From Lepidodermella squamata (lineage: Eukaryota > Gastrotricha), in assembly GCA_047495785.1 (NCBI GenBank), contig JBLDXI010000029.1, positions 1,612,001 through 1,676,000 of the forward strand: a stretch of 64,000 bases of DNA, read 5' to 3'. The notes beneath the pieces were generated by a model. The model saw nothing but the letters and a program-made list of their open reading frames with translations. It had not been told where the DNA came from and searched no databases. The position numbers and the translations under genes are program-made. Below are positions 36,422 through 48,408 of the stretch, piece after piece; positions within the stretch are counted from its first letter, which is position 1; the number at the start of each line of letters is the position of its first letter.

Positions 36422-37226
36422 AACAAGTTATAAAGTACTTCATTATCTCCCTAATCATGAGGAATTTTTCGAGGCGGGTTTCACCATCCGATAGACCTAG
36501 TGTTCGGTAAACTTTGCTGAAATTCTCGTTAGCATCAGATCCCAGCAGGAAAACTGGCGTAAAATGCTCCATACGATTCATTCCTTTTTTGAAATTGCTA
36601 TTTTCTATTCGATATTCCATGAGCTATTTATCGCTCTTGCCAGAGGATTTAAGTGTCTTTTCGATAGCCTGTCTGAGCCGCCGATTTCTAAACAAAATTC
36701 ATCCGCTCAGCTGAAATTGGCAGCTTCACCAATTTGTGACAGATTTCCCAAATAAATTCAAAAATCGCGTTTGGTGGATTATTGGTTTTTTCTGTCACTT
36801 CAATATTGGCTATTGACCTGATTCCTTGTCAAGAAAATAACCCGATGAAGTCTTTCCACAAGGATGGTGCCACCCAACCTCAGAACTTAAAAAATGCTAT
36901 TTTTCCAAAATTTTAAGTTTTCACAAACATAGCATGCAGCAGTTTCACCAACAGTTGTTCTGCTCCTATCCGATTCTTACAAGGTTTACCGCACACTAGA
37001 TCTATCGGATGGTGAAACCCGCCTCAGAAAATTCCTCATGGTTAAGGAGATTATGAAATATCGCTCGGCAAAAGAAATATTGTCCGAGCTTTATATAAAA
37101 AAGAAGAAACATCTCGATAGTCCATATTTCAATATAATAGTATATTGTATGGCACAGGCGGGTTTCAAGGGGACAACAACCGTCATAGACAAATATCGGT
37201 ATTGCGGCATAATAACTGCTTTTGAT
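36422..37226. repeat. Inverted pair of a coding-like repeat
   Basis: Minus strand 36422-36620 and plus strand about 36955-37226 encode closely related peptides: both contain KVYRTL-LSDGETRL-KFLM--EIMKY, with conserved reading frame (TPVFLL / TPTVVLLL upstream). The plus copy continues to a stop at 37226. No known family recognised; it may be exonic debris of a host gene or transposon ORF. Confidence 0.5.
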
Positions 37227-37287
37227 TGACCGTACATTTTATTGTATTATATTGTGCGCGCTAACATTTATGCTATTATGCGCGCGA
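37192..37287 (+). repeat. Dispersed repeat, copy 1 (inverted to copy 2 at 43346)
   Basis: Begins AATATCGGTATTGCGGC and ends with a GCGCGCTAACATTTATGC segment. The reverse complement of 43346-43440 matches it over about 95 nt with few differences. Confidence 0.7.
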
Positions 37288-37645
37288 ATGCCCCAATATG
37301 CGCGTTCGGTGTTATGTGTTATATAAAACAATAGCGTAAACCAGCAAACAGCAACGCTTATTATTAGCTTAATTGCCAGAAATACCATTTATTTCTTTTT
37401 TTTTCTTTTTGTTGGAGCGGATCAAGCGGAAAAAATGTCAAATCAGTGAAACGTTAAAACTACAGTATTAATTTTGTTATCATAGTCACCGCTAAAGAAA
37501 AGGGGAAAAATACGGCTAAAAGCGGCTAATGTAGACAACCCGTCGATATTGACAATCTAGCCAATTAAAGTAGTAAGCTTTCAATAAAATCTCGAGAAAT
37601 CGATTGAGATACAGCCTGAAAACCGAAAATTACAATGAGATACTA

Positions 37646-37720
37646 CAGTGCTCCCTCGGTAACTGCAAGGGGTCGGGGTCACGACCCATGAAATTATCGA
37701 GGGAAACAGGGATGATCCCC
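37646..37720. mobile_element. Solo end of pogo-like element
   Basis: TACAGTGCTCCCTCGGTAA followed by a GGTCGGG...CGACCC hairpin and TTATCGAGGGA matches the left end of the element at 57596-59022; no matching right end was found nearby, so this is a truncated copy. Confidence 0.5.
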
Positions 37721-38171
37721 GATGATCACGAAACATCTAGATTTTCAAGAAGCTGGGCTTCTTAAATCAATCATTTCAAATCTAAATCAGTGAAAAGAGG
37801 GTCTAAATCGAATCAAATCAAAAGCACTGATCTTTGGTTCACTTCGTTGTATAGCTTTCTAATTCGAGCTTGCGTTTTGTTCATACCGCGATCTGGCGAT
37901 ATTGGCCCATTTATCGAGGTAATTAAAGGGCAGGATGCCCTCTTTCAGCCAATCTGGAATAGGGAACCTTGAGACCGCTTTTTCAAAGTCGAACTGCTGT
38001 TGAACTGAAATGCGCAAACTCCTCTGTCTTTCGAGGCGTTTTTGGTGGCCGGCTGGCCATATTCAGCTCAGTAGCATTACGTGCAGCCGGTCGAGGCGTG
38101 TGGTCGGCGATTTGGTATAATAGAGCGAGAGAAGGCACGCAGCTGAAATATCTTGTTGAGTAATCGATAGA

Positions 38172-39620
38172 CCCGCACAGAAAAAACTGGGTGGAAAGAC
38201 GGCATTTTTACATGGCAAAATGTTACATGGTAACTCAGTTCATCTGGCTCCAGGGAACGAGCTGTAAATCTATTACATGGAACAATTGCGCGTTTACATG
38301 GAACATTACTAATACTGGTTCCACCCTCATTCCACCCTAGTTACACCTACTACCACCTACTACCACGGCCCTGTTCTAGTTTCTGTTTCCACCCGATTTC
38401 ATGAAACACGAGAAGTCCGTTTGAAGTTTTGTTTATTAAGCACAGGCCTGATAAACACAAGTCGAAGACAGCTATAATCTGCAAGTCAGGATAACAATTT
38501 AGACTTGAGCGCCAACATAAGCAACAGTAACACACCAGCACGCGCACAATGGTGAATTCAAGAGCGCAAAAAGACGTTCAGAATTTTAGAAGAATATCCA
38601 GGGAAATGTTTACAAGATAGACTGACAATACGATAGAGAGAATAAGAAAGTCGAAAGAAAATGCCATTTAACAGATTGACGAACAGGTTCATAACATTCA
38701 GTGTTTTCGTCGGCTTCGTCCCCTTTTTTCTGGCTCTCCAGTCGCACCTCGGACTTTTCCTCGGAAGCTCGCATCATCAGCTGCTTCTTGATTCTTGATC
38801 TCCCGAATTTCCGCAGTTGATACTTCAGGCTCGTCTGTTTCCGTAATTTTCGCATAGGTAGCTCTGTCACCTTTCGATACCATATGAAAGATCGGTCGGT
38901 CATCTGAAACGAGCCGGAAACTTTTCTGTATTCACAAAAATTCTCCGGGAAAAGTCACTAACCTTGGCTGCCGTAATAACACCTCGAAATTTAGGACAAA
39001 TCTTCGCATGAGGAATTGAACTGCTTGGTCGTACAAAAATTAAACAGGAATTCTAAAAAGAAAATTTATTAAAAATTGCGTTAGGAACAAAAAAAATAAT
39101 CATTAGAGACAAGTTAGAACAGACTAGTTATGACAAAGTCATAGAGAATAGCGCCACGTGCAACTTATTTTGCCAAGTTCAAATTTTTGAATTAAACGGA
39201 CCTCGGCGTGGTGTCACTTGCAAACGGCACGTTGAGGCCAGGCTTCAACAGTAGAACGCATGCGAATATTGGTTGGAATGCGGAATGTAAAGACGCCATT
39301 TTTCCATATTATTCCAAATTGTTCCATGTAAGCAAAACTTCGTGTATTCGCATGAAAAAATTGCGTAGTTACATGTCATATTTTGTGTGTAATCTCGACT
39401 AAATTCCATCTGCCTTTGATTTCACCAAATTACATGTAAACACCCCACATTGCATCGGCGATTTTTCACGCATCTCCATGTAAACCTGTGTAAGCGCGCA
39501 ATTATTCCATGTAACAACAACATCCATCTTGTTACACCCGCAGATACATGTAAAAATCGCTCCTTTACATGTCAAAATGTCGTCTCTACACTTTATTACA
39601 CCCAGTTTTTTCTGTGCGGG
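38172..39620. mobile_element. DNA transposon with TIRs and TTACATG arrays
   Basis: Ends CCCGCACAGAAAAAACTGGG (38172) and its reverse complement ending at 39620. Inside both ends are multiple short TTACATGG/TTACATGT motifs: at least six after the left end (to about 38310) and a similar number before the right end (about 39320-39570), a pattern expected of subterminal transposase-binding repeats. The centre has a minus-strand ORF (38610-38903) rich in Lys/Glu with no recognisable transposase. Nonautonomous. Confidence 0.7.
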
Positions 39621-42060
39621 GATCTATCCACCTTAATTTACTGGGGTAATTTTTCCTTGTAAAATGATCGAACTGATCGATGGCTATCTTCCTAGTTTCT
39701 GGCGGTTTGTACCTCCTGATGTGAGATGGTTACAAGTTCTCTATTTTGGGTTTGCCGCTTTCAAATTATTAAAACGGAGAGATTTCATAAACCCTGGACC
39801 TGTTTTCTATCTGGAACATGCAATAAAAATTGCGCTTCAAACCTTTTTCACCTTTCCCTTGTGACTTCATCTTGAGCAAAACTTTATTTGAAATTTGTGG
39901 AACCATGGGTTGTAACGTGGTATACGATTTCTAGCTTTCAAGATATCTGAAAGACTGGTACCAAGACATGGGAAAATCGAGAAGGCTGGGTTGCAATTTT
40001 AGCTTTTAGGTAGTCTCATAAAATGTTCTGCATCATCCACCGTATAAATTGGAAATAAGTTTCAAGTTTGAATTTTCTCGTCAAAATGTTGATTAAGAAA
40101 AAATGAAAATGATACAATGTTCTCTCGACTCTCGACGCTTGAATTCGTGTTTAGTTTTTCAGCGATTTTACAGGAGACTATTGGCGATATTTTACTAAAA
40201 GTTGCGTGTGCTGTGTGCTCGCGGTAATATGAATCAGGAATTCATTACTACAAAATTTAGAACTCATTTTTCGCGCGCACGTTTATCTTCTAAAATGAAG
40301 AAGAAATGCGGTAAAAAAAGTTTAACTGTGTGAGTGCGCGCGCCTAAAAACAGCCCGTGTGCTCTCAAATCTGCGCGCTGCAAGTCGAAAGGTGTATTAA
40401 ATGCGCGAGGTTGTGCGCGCGCTGCAAAAAAGCCCACACAAACACACACGCGCGCGCACTAACAAAAAGATTTATTCCCGCAATTTATTCCCCACTTCAT
40501 CCGTGGTCATGCTCAAGCATGCAACCTAGCCCAACCTTTCACGCTGAATCCGAATATCTTATCATTTTGTGAAATTAGTCTTGATTTTCTTTCATAATGA
40601 AAAAGGTTAGAATTTCTCCCAATTTCAAATATTCTATGGCCTTGTTGTAAGCTTGCTGTTGGACTCAGGAGAGCAATTTGTAGCAGTCAGTTGTTATAAA
40701 ACATGAATGTTCACCTCGCAGCTTGTTACTGGCAACTATATTGTGAATTGATTGAGACGCTAATACAGTGCTCCGCAAACCTTTTTCACCTCTGGCATTT
40801 TTGGCGGCCGAAAAGCCTTGCTTCGGCCGCAGTAACGAACAGGCCCTTCTCCGGTCGCACCGACATTGGCAATGTCCTTTCATCGGCCGCAAATTTTGTT
40901 TTTGCAAGCAACTTTTTTCCATGACCAATTTTCTTTCGCTTAGTTCTATGCGCTTAGTGAAGGCGGTAATTTACAGAGGCCTCAAGAGCGAACTTCAACC
41001 GCCTAAACCGACGTTTTGCCACAACTTGAGTCATCAGAAGCGAGCAAAAGAGGTTGCTTTTATTCGCGAGCAAAGCGAGCTTGAGCTAACGGTATTTCAC
41101 AGGAATATTTGCTGAGAATAGTCTAAAATAGACTGATTCGTCATGATCGAAGGAAACGGGTTAGCCAGCCGCATTCCAGCCATCATTCGAGAAAAGCTTC
41201 CCGGCCGCGATGAACTGCCCTGCCGACCTTCGAAAAAGGCTTCGAAAAAGGGGGTTGTAAACGGGACGTGCTACAATTGCGAGCATGCGACTTTATCGTT
41301 TCAAAGCAAGTTTTCAAGTGTTAAAATTGAGTAAAAATAAAAATAAATTTTTAATTTTTGAACTAAAGCCAACAGCTTTTCATCAAAATCGAGAACTTCA
41401 TCGTTCGATTGCGAGTTGAAATTTAGGTATTGAAATTTTAAAATGTTAGTTTTCTTCAAATCATGAATGATAGGAAATCGACAGTTACTTCGGCAATTTT
41501 CGTTGCTGAACTTCTCTCACTCGGCTATGTTTCGCCATTTTCTATCAAACATGCCCATCAAATGCCTCAGAAATGGAATTTCAAAAATTACGCGCAATTA
41601 TTTTTAAATCCGATTTTCAAAAATTGAATTAAAAATTAGGTCCGGGTAGCTATTGCGAGTACGAGGCCTTACTTTATTTTTTCAAAGGCCTTAAAAGGGG
41701 GGTTTGTAAACGGGCGGAAATAACGGTTATTTGAAGCTATTAGGTACGGAATATACGGTAATTGTGGTAAGCGCTTCTACACTCGCATCTCGCATCGCAA
41801 GCAAGGATGCTCAATAGAATTTAAAAGAATTCGTAGTAATTCAATGGTTTTGTCGAAATTAAAAATGATGGGGAAACGCGATGAAAACCGCAACGCCGCC
41901 TTATAGTATGGATACATACAGCAGCAATCAGCGTAAATCGCGTGGTTTTCTCCTATCATATCAGACGTAAGGTACGTATAACGTATAATAAAGCGCTGTG
42001 CTGCGCACACACGAGTTCTATCATAGGTAATTGCGTTTACCGTGAAATTCGAGTATTAGC

Positions 42061-42400
42061 CAATTTGGCGCGTTTGTCATTAAATATCTTTTTAAATACG
42101 AGGGTGATGTAGTTATTTTTTCAGAATTCTGAATGGTTACGGTCTGTTTCAACTGGTTGATAAAAAATTGCTGCGTTTCACTGGCTGGTTTTTTCTTGAA
42201 AGGAGATTTTGTAGGAAAATATAGACTTTTGGCCAGATTTACGGGGTTTTCAATTAATATCTTTTTAATTTCGAGGATTATATAACTATTTTCTTCAGAA
42301 TTTTGAATGGTTGGGGCCTAGTTCAACTGGTTTACAAAGAATTTCTAGATTTTACAGGCTGGCATTTTCTTAAAACGAGAGTTTATAGGAAAATGTTGAT
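42061..42400. repeat. Diverged tandem duplication, period about 175 bp
   Basis: AATATCTTTTTAA-T-CGAGG followed by CAGAATT-TGAATGGTT and TCAACTGGTT recurs once about 175 nt downstream with scattered differences. Confidence 0.55.
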
Positions 42401-43345
42401 TGTACGCGATGTTCGAATTCGTCTTTCAGCTGCCAGTTTATTAATATTTCGTCTTTGAATAAAAATTCACTGTATGGAAAAGGTGACATGCACTGAAGAG
42501 AACAATCGACGAGAAAATGACATAGTTTTAACCTATGGTTCATGTTCCTCGGCGAATTAAGACAGTAAAGCGAGATTTTCAGTGTTCAAGTTGGAATCGG
42601 TGTAGCTAAGGGATTTCGTGGATGACTACTACATTTTTCCACTGAATATCAGTGCCAAGGACCTGTCAAATGGAACTAACGGTTGATCATTAACAATTGC
42701 TGGCTATATTATTCCGAATGAATAGAAATTGCTGTCGAATGTGAAAAAATGTATCCTGTTTTATAGAATTATGTGGCGATTGTAAATAATCTAGCCACAA
42801 GAATTTCTTTATCACCCAACATAATCAACCGTTTGGCCCTCGACTTCGATTCTAAGCGGAAAAATTTCATCATCATCCACGAAATTAAAATATTACACCG
42901 ATTCATTGCTTATCACTGTCAAACTTGAATTTCAATTAATTTTTTAGGAGGAGAATTGGTCATCGATTGGAACAATATCATATTAACGTAAATTGGTCCC
43001 TGCAGTGCCTCTCATTCTTCAAACAAGAGTGAATTTTCATCTTATGATGAAATACCAATTTATCGGCTGCTTAACGACGGACAAGAGCATCAAGCCAAGT
43101 CAGGTTTTCCCTCAAAAAACTGGTTTTCTGAAAAAACCAGCCGGCAGAAAATGAGCGAATCTCAGGCCGACTTTTAATGAAGGGCTAAGGCATAAGATTG
43201 TCTGACAACATATTAGCATCATCCACGAAAATCTAAAAAAATTTCAATGAAACCAAACCAAATTCGTTAGGGCTCGAAGTAAAAAAGTGGTACGGTAGTA
43301 CTCTTATGTGTGCGTAGTATATTCATAAACAGAACGCGCGCTTTG

Positions 43346-43440
43346 GCGCAGCGCATAATAGCATAAATGTTAGCGCGCGCTATAATACAATGAAATGTAT
43401 GGTCAATCGAAAGCAGTTATTATGCCGCAATGCCGATATA
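43346..43440 (-). repeat. Dispersed repeat, copy 2 (inverted to copy 1 at 37192)
   Basis: Reverse-complement match of about 95 nt to 37192-37287, 6.1 kb apart. Either two copies of a short family or the ends of a larger decayed element. Confidence 0.7.
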
Positions 43441-44155
43441 TCAACGACATGGACTAACTTCAATTTCTTCAATCCGGAACTAATCCGGAAAATGCAGTTA
43501 ACATTGCAAGATTTCTATGTCAGCTATTCTCCAATATTCGGAAGTGAGAAAAAGTGACATGGGGCATAAATGAAGTAAGATTTTTCCGAAAACTGAGTGG
43601 CCACATAAGTGTCTGTAGTGCCCAACATGAAGTTTACGTCGTCTAATGCGGAAATTTATCGTTAGTCGCGTATGTTTTTTTCCGGGCTAAGATTTTGCAC
43701 GTCTGCCTAGATCCAGATTTGACGTTAAAAGTGTCTGTATGTTCGAATTTTGAAGGGCAAAAACCAATTTGATAGAGAAATTTATGGCGTAAGGAGTTAG
43801 TACATGTTCATTTTTCAAAGTTATGCAGAACTGATTATTAGGCCAAGGAACATCGTTCATTTGTTAACAAGGAAAATGAAAATTCTACTTTAGCTACACG
43901 TTCACATCGTACTGATTGATGTTCCGATTAAGCTCAAAAATTGCTGTTGATAATTACGTCATTCTTCCTCGTTCCGAACACTCATGCAGAAGATACTTGT
44001 AGGCGTTGACCTTAGTCTTGCTCATATCTTTTGCTTACCTACTAAATTAGCCCTAATTGGGCAGCAGAGGATGTTTCAGTGTCTAGATTTCCAACTCGCA
44101 TTCAAGTCTTATTAGTTTGTATTCTATCCTGAAAGACTATCTCATTTTCGACAGA

Positions 44156-45041
44156 ATGGGCTTGGTTGGCTCGGTTTTCCGTGATCGAGAGCGTAGCAGT
44201 GACATTCAAAAGCGGAGAATTCTCGCCGATCGCCAAGTCAGAAGCGCATTTGTCGCCCTGGAATACGCGAATCGCTTTCAAATCAACAGCGGCTACAAGG
44301 AAAAGCCACATCTTTTCATTTCCTCCCGACTGACCCCGACTCCAGAGGAAATCGACGTAATTCGACGAAGTTTCGAACGGATTAAGGGGCAGTCTGAGAA
44401 GATCTCATTGAATGTCATTCGAGGGTATGGAAAATCGATTTTACAACTTTTTAAATGTTTAGCTTTTGTTTACAGGCTTGTAATGCGTATGCCTCAAGCG
44501 AGTGCGATTTTTAGCACCCACGACCCCGCCGGCATTAAACGAGGTGAAACCTTGCGATTTGTCACTCGAGGCTACGTCATGCTCCACGGGCTGGAGCACT
44601 GCATACGGAATCTGGAGAATTTGGACCAGCTGCAGGTGAAAATAGCAGCGTTCGCGGAAACTCATGTCAGGTACAAAGTTCCAATCGAGTCGGTGCCTAT
44701 CGTTGCAGACAACTTTGAAACTGAAATTTTAATCGCATGTCGGGGACTGCACGATAAAACCTGCGCGCTGACATCCGCCAGCAATGCAAGAGCTAAGACT
44801 TGCGATGGAAACGGACACTCGGCATGGAAAATAAACAAGGCCGGCTTGAATCACAGCTCCACGTGCACTGAACAATTTGACGACCATTCAGTTTGCGTTT
44901 TGTGGTAAGCCTTGATTTGCTCATTTCAATTGCATTTACATCATGATTCATTACAGCACGGCATGGAGGAAATTCTTCGATCTCGTTAATATCGTCATGA
45001 TTTCGGAAATGCTCTGTCAGGTTAATGATCAGTCGCATTGA
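44156..45041 (+). CDS. Globin 13, MGLVGS start, CxxC type
   Basis: Exons 44156-44424, 44476-44904 and 44957-45041 (260 aa). Starts MGLVGSV, a good N-myristoylation pattern (Gly-2, Ser-6) without Cys. The A helix is PEEIDVIRRSFERIK. The B12 intron (51 nt) is a multiple of three and stop-free, so retention would add 17 residues; splicing is favoured by homology and phase. E7 is Arg (FVTRGYVMLHGLEHC), CD1 Phe (MPQASAIF), proximal His in FAETHVR. The last intron falls inside the CVLC motif before TAWRKFFDLVNIVMIS. Closest to globin 12. Confidence 0.8.
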
Positions 45042-45192
45042 CCGTGGCTTTCACAGATAATTAGCTTGTGGAGTGAATAACAGCTGATCTACAATCTTGT
45101 AATATTTTTATTCTTAAACCTGGATTACTGCACTTCAACAAAATTGAAAAACGAAGTAAAGTAGGATATATCATATAGATTAATGGCGGTTT

Positions 45193-46579
45193 TTAGGTCG
45201 CGGTTATACGCTTTATCCAATCTAAGACCGAGCAAACGCGTACGAAACTGATGATTTGATACTCGAAGATTTTTGTAAATTCACGCGACCAGACACCTTC
45301 TAAAGTGAAAGCGTTGTCTTTATAGCAGGTAAGCGGACTTCCGCCGATCTCAGCAGAACCAGGTATCCAGTTGAAACCAGTCACCCGGGCGCAAACCATG
45401 TTCGGATGAATTTTGCCGGGCAGTGACGCGTTGTAGTGCTCCTGGCATTCGTCAGGCTGTATAAGATTCACGGCAGCTTTTCGCGTCTTAATCGACCCGG
45501 TCATGAAGCCTGTATTAGTGAACCCGGTGTTGGTTATGATGGATTGATCGCTTGTCATGCATGGGTCTTCGCACGATGCTGGCAGGCATATCGGCTGAAT
45601 ATTCCATGAATCGAAAGTTATAGGACGTGGGACAGTCGCATTCCCTATAATCGAAAAATCATTAATCTCCTTTAAGATTAAAAATTATAAATCTCTTGGC
45701 AATGAGTCAATTTAATGATGAAATCGATTTTCTCGAGGATATCGAAAAATAAGGCGCTTACTTGATATTTTAACTAGACAGAAGTCGTAGCCCATCCTAG
45801 TTGCATGCGACAGTGGATGGATTACAATTTCGGAAGAAGTCGACATGAAGGAGACTTTGACACCAAATTTGTCGTTCATAAAACCACTCGTCCATCCTCC
45901 AACGATAGTCAGCGCCTTCGGAGCCAATGCGACGCAACAATTCGCAGAAGTCAAGACCCAATCAGCATTCACAAGTGCCCCACCACATGCTGTTGATTGG
46001 TTGAAAAAATGCCGTCCGGATAGCCAGACCTGCGCCATGAGAGTAACCTATGTAATTTGCCTTAAGGCAGCTGTTTGTGATCGAGCATGCACGTTATTCC
46101 TTACCTGCCACGGGAATTCGTGATTTTCTGTCGCAACGTAGCCTGCATCTGTCAGAACACCGAAATTTCCTATTACATCAGTGCTGTTGCTTCGGATATC
46201 ATTTCGACTCCATAAAATACTACGGCCACATTTTCCTTGTACACTAGGAGGGACTGGTATCCTATCTGTGATGAAATATAATGTTAAGGATTAAAAATAT
46301 TTTTAGAATTTAACCATGAAATGCAATCGCAGAGTTGCCTGGAGGTGGAAGGGTGATGTTGTCGATCGCTTCAGCTTGTTCCCTCGACTTGCTTGTAGCT
46401 CTCCTTGTAGAACTAGGAGCTAAATAGTCGCCGTAAGTTATCGAAGGGTTGAGAGTATGGAGTAAACTTGGCATCGAAGGCTCGGGCGTAACCCGAACAT
46501 TGGCAAAGCACGCCGATGTCAACGATTTGCGGCTGACGATGTGGAAAAGCGATATAAGAACGAAAGCAAAGTTGGCCAT
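45193..46579 (-). CDS. Secreted trypsin-like homologue, catalytically inactive
   Basis: Exons 46579-46315, 46265-46105, 46047-45762 and 45644-45193 (387 aa). Signal peptide (MANFAFVLISLFHIV). The S1-fold landmarks are visible: EFPWQV at the start of the domain, CGGALVNADWVLTSANC, YDFCLVKI, and a C-terminal VLDWIKRI helix. The catalytic His position in the usual TAAHC motif is Asn (TSANC), and the usual GDSGGPL is replaced by EIGGSPL, losing the Ser; Asp is retained. It is therefore a serine protease homologue, perhaps a binding or regulatory protein. It sits on the opposite strand between globins 13 and 14. Confidence 0.8.
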
Positions 46580-48408
46580 TTTTCAGCCGCTAATTATCAA
46601 ATATTTCGCATTCGTAAAAATGGCCGGCATGTTGTAGGTTAAACACGACGCGGTGTAAATTGCGCGACTTGGTTACATATAAATTTTCTTGTGTTGTTGT
46701 TATCGTCCCAACAAGCATTTCATCTTTCATCTTTCATCCGGCTCTCAATTTCACGTAAATAACTGCGCTGCTGATCGTTGTTGTAGCATTTATTAGTGAG
46801 TGACTTAGCGACTCGATACTCTCGCCGGTGAAACAGCTGTTTCATGAAAAATGCCAGCGACTCGCGCAAGTGTGTGTGTTGTAATTATTAACAGGTCGCG
46901 CGACGCCGGGCGCGGCCTGGTTTAATGCGCGCTGGTAAATAAATAACGGCGTGTTTACATAGCGACCACTGAGCTATGCGGTTTCGGCACAATTACTAGC
47001 AAAACCTAATTTTAAGTTGCCCTACATTAACCAAGCCACACCGCTGTACGCAGGCACTATTTTTCATTTTGAGAACGCTCGACCGTGGATAGTCGATTTT
47101 GATAATAGAAATGCACTCATGTGAGGGAAATAAATTTGTTTTACTCATCGCTTCCGGGGACGTATTTTTTGAAGAAAAAATTGATCGTAGTGTAATGAAA
47201 GTGTTAACGAATTTTGCGTCAGTGAACCAAAATATTGATCGCGCATGAATCTTCTTCAGGCTTTTAATCCGCGTAAGTAAGTGTACATCATTTCTTTTTG
47301 CCAAGCAATTAAACGCGCCTGTTTTTGGACAATTAAGTCCAATTTACCTTATGCTGGCAGATGCCAATCATCATAATTGCAAAACTTCGTTATTTATGTG
47401 TTTTACTCTTCGGTTTCCTGGTTTATTGATTCTGGACAGCGTAAAAGGTGCGAATGGTCAGAAAAAGTCGCAGGAGGCGTAGGGCATTGCTGGAATGCAC
47501 ACAGTTTTAATGAGGAGTTTCGAGAAATTGGAGAATTTCAGGAATTGCTCCAACATTGAACGTCGCCGATGTCGCACTTCTTCAAGCTCCTCAGTTTCTC
47601 GCAACTCCTTATTAAAGTGGCGCGCATTCCATCAACGTACTACGCCACCCCCGCTGCTTTTTCTGACCGTCGCAATGCGTATTTCATGACTTTTCCAAAG
47701 AATAATTAGGGCGCGTCCCAGGACTCACTGTGAAGAATTTAACGATGTTAATTAGTGAGGGACTCTATCGCCTATTTTGATTCTTAGTTTGGGCCAACGG
47801 GATGAAATATCACACGAATATATGATTTTTAGTATTCCTGTACAAATTCAGTCCAAATGTACCTCCCCGCACCTTTACCACGCCTTTTATCAATCATTCG
47901 TCGTTTGATTATCCAAAGCATCAACATATATAAATTATGCATAGCTCTTTCATAAATGCCACTTTTCACTTGTCGTCGTCAAGTTTTGATTTAATTAGGC
48001 GAGCGAAGACGTATAAGACGAAAATCTGACAAAAGCGCAAGTATATAACCGATTACGCTCAGTAAAGTCCCGAACGAGACAAAAAAGACATGAGTGGCTC
48101 ATTCTTAAAGAAGCACGCAAATGCTGAACGAGCGCGTTTCGTGTGCGTGTAGTAGAACTATAATAAATTGCGCGAATTAGATAATGCAAAATACACGCGC
48201 GATCAACTAATCTTCTAGCGGACGGAATAATCTCTCTTATCGCGCTGTGCCTCGTTGATCGATTTTGAATCCACAATTCAGCCGTCTGTAATACTTTTGT
48301 AGGCTTAATGCTCGGATTACTCGATTGCGAATTTTACAAACAAAATACGATCTTAGCTTATTTCTCAATGGCTGTAACTTCAGTGCATCAAGTCGATTAA
48401 AGGAGAAA
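46580..48408. other. Intergenic spacer
   Basis: Lies between the divergent protease homologue and globin 14. AT-rich with a few GCGCGC stretches. Small ORFs (for example 47995-48276 minus) have no recognisable domain. No gene supported. Confidence 0.4.

Larger units (their letters stand above)
36121..44155. other. 8-kb gene-poor, repeat-rich spacer
   Basis: Between globins 12 and 13. Holds the repeats annotated separately, a CG/CA-rich low-complexity patch (about 40260-40460), a hAT-like terminus CAGTGCTCCGCAAACC at 40767, two GGGGGGTTTGTAAACGGG-like motifs (about 41245 and 41695) and a diverged tandem duplication at 42061-42400. Short ORFs occur (for example 39664-39864) but none is supported. 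Confidence 0.5.

Noticed and set aside
37790-38163. Two ORFs before the TIR element
   Set aside because: No start context, domain, or splice continuity; likely chance.
39664-39864. 66-codon plus-strand ORF after the TIR element
   Set aside because: Begins with ATG and has aromatic residues but no recognisable family or neighbouring exons.
40357-40572. Cys-rich ORF (CSQICALQ...CARCKK)
   Set aside because: Falls in a CG/CA low-complexity patch; Cys codons come from the GTGCGC-type repeat.
40766-41720. Possible hAT-type element starting CAGTGCTCCGCAAACC
   Set aside because: No matching inverted right end or target-site duplication could be found.
44425-44475. Reading through the first intron of globin 13 as coding
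   Set aside because: The segment is in frame and stop-free, but it is AT-rich, has GT-AG ends and interrupts the family-conserved B12 junction.
47995-48276. Minus-strand 93-codon ORF upstream of globin 14
   Set aside because: Composition is Arg/Ser-biased as expected of a shadow frame; no signal peptide or domain.
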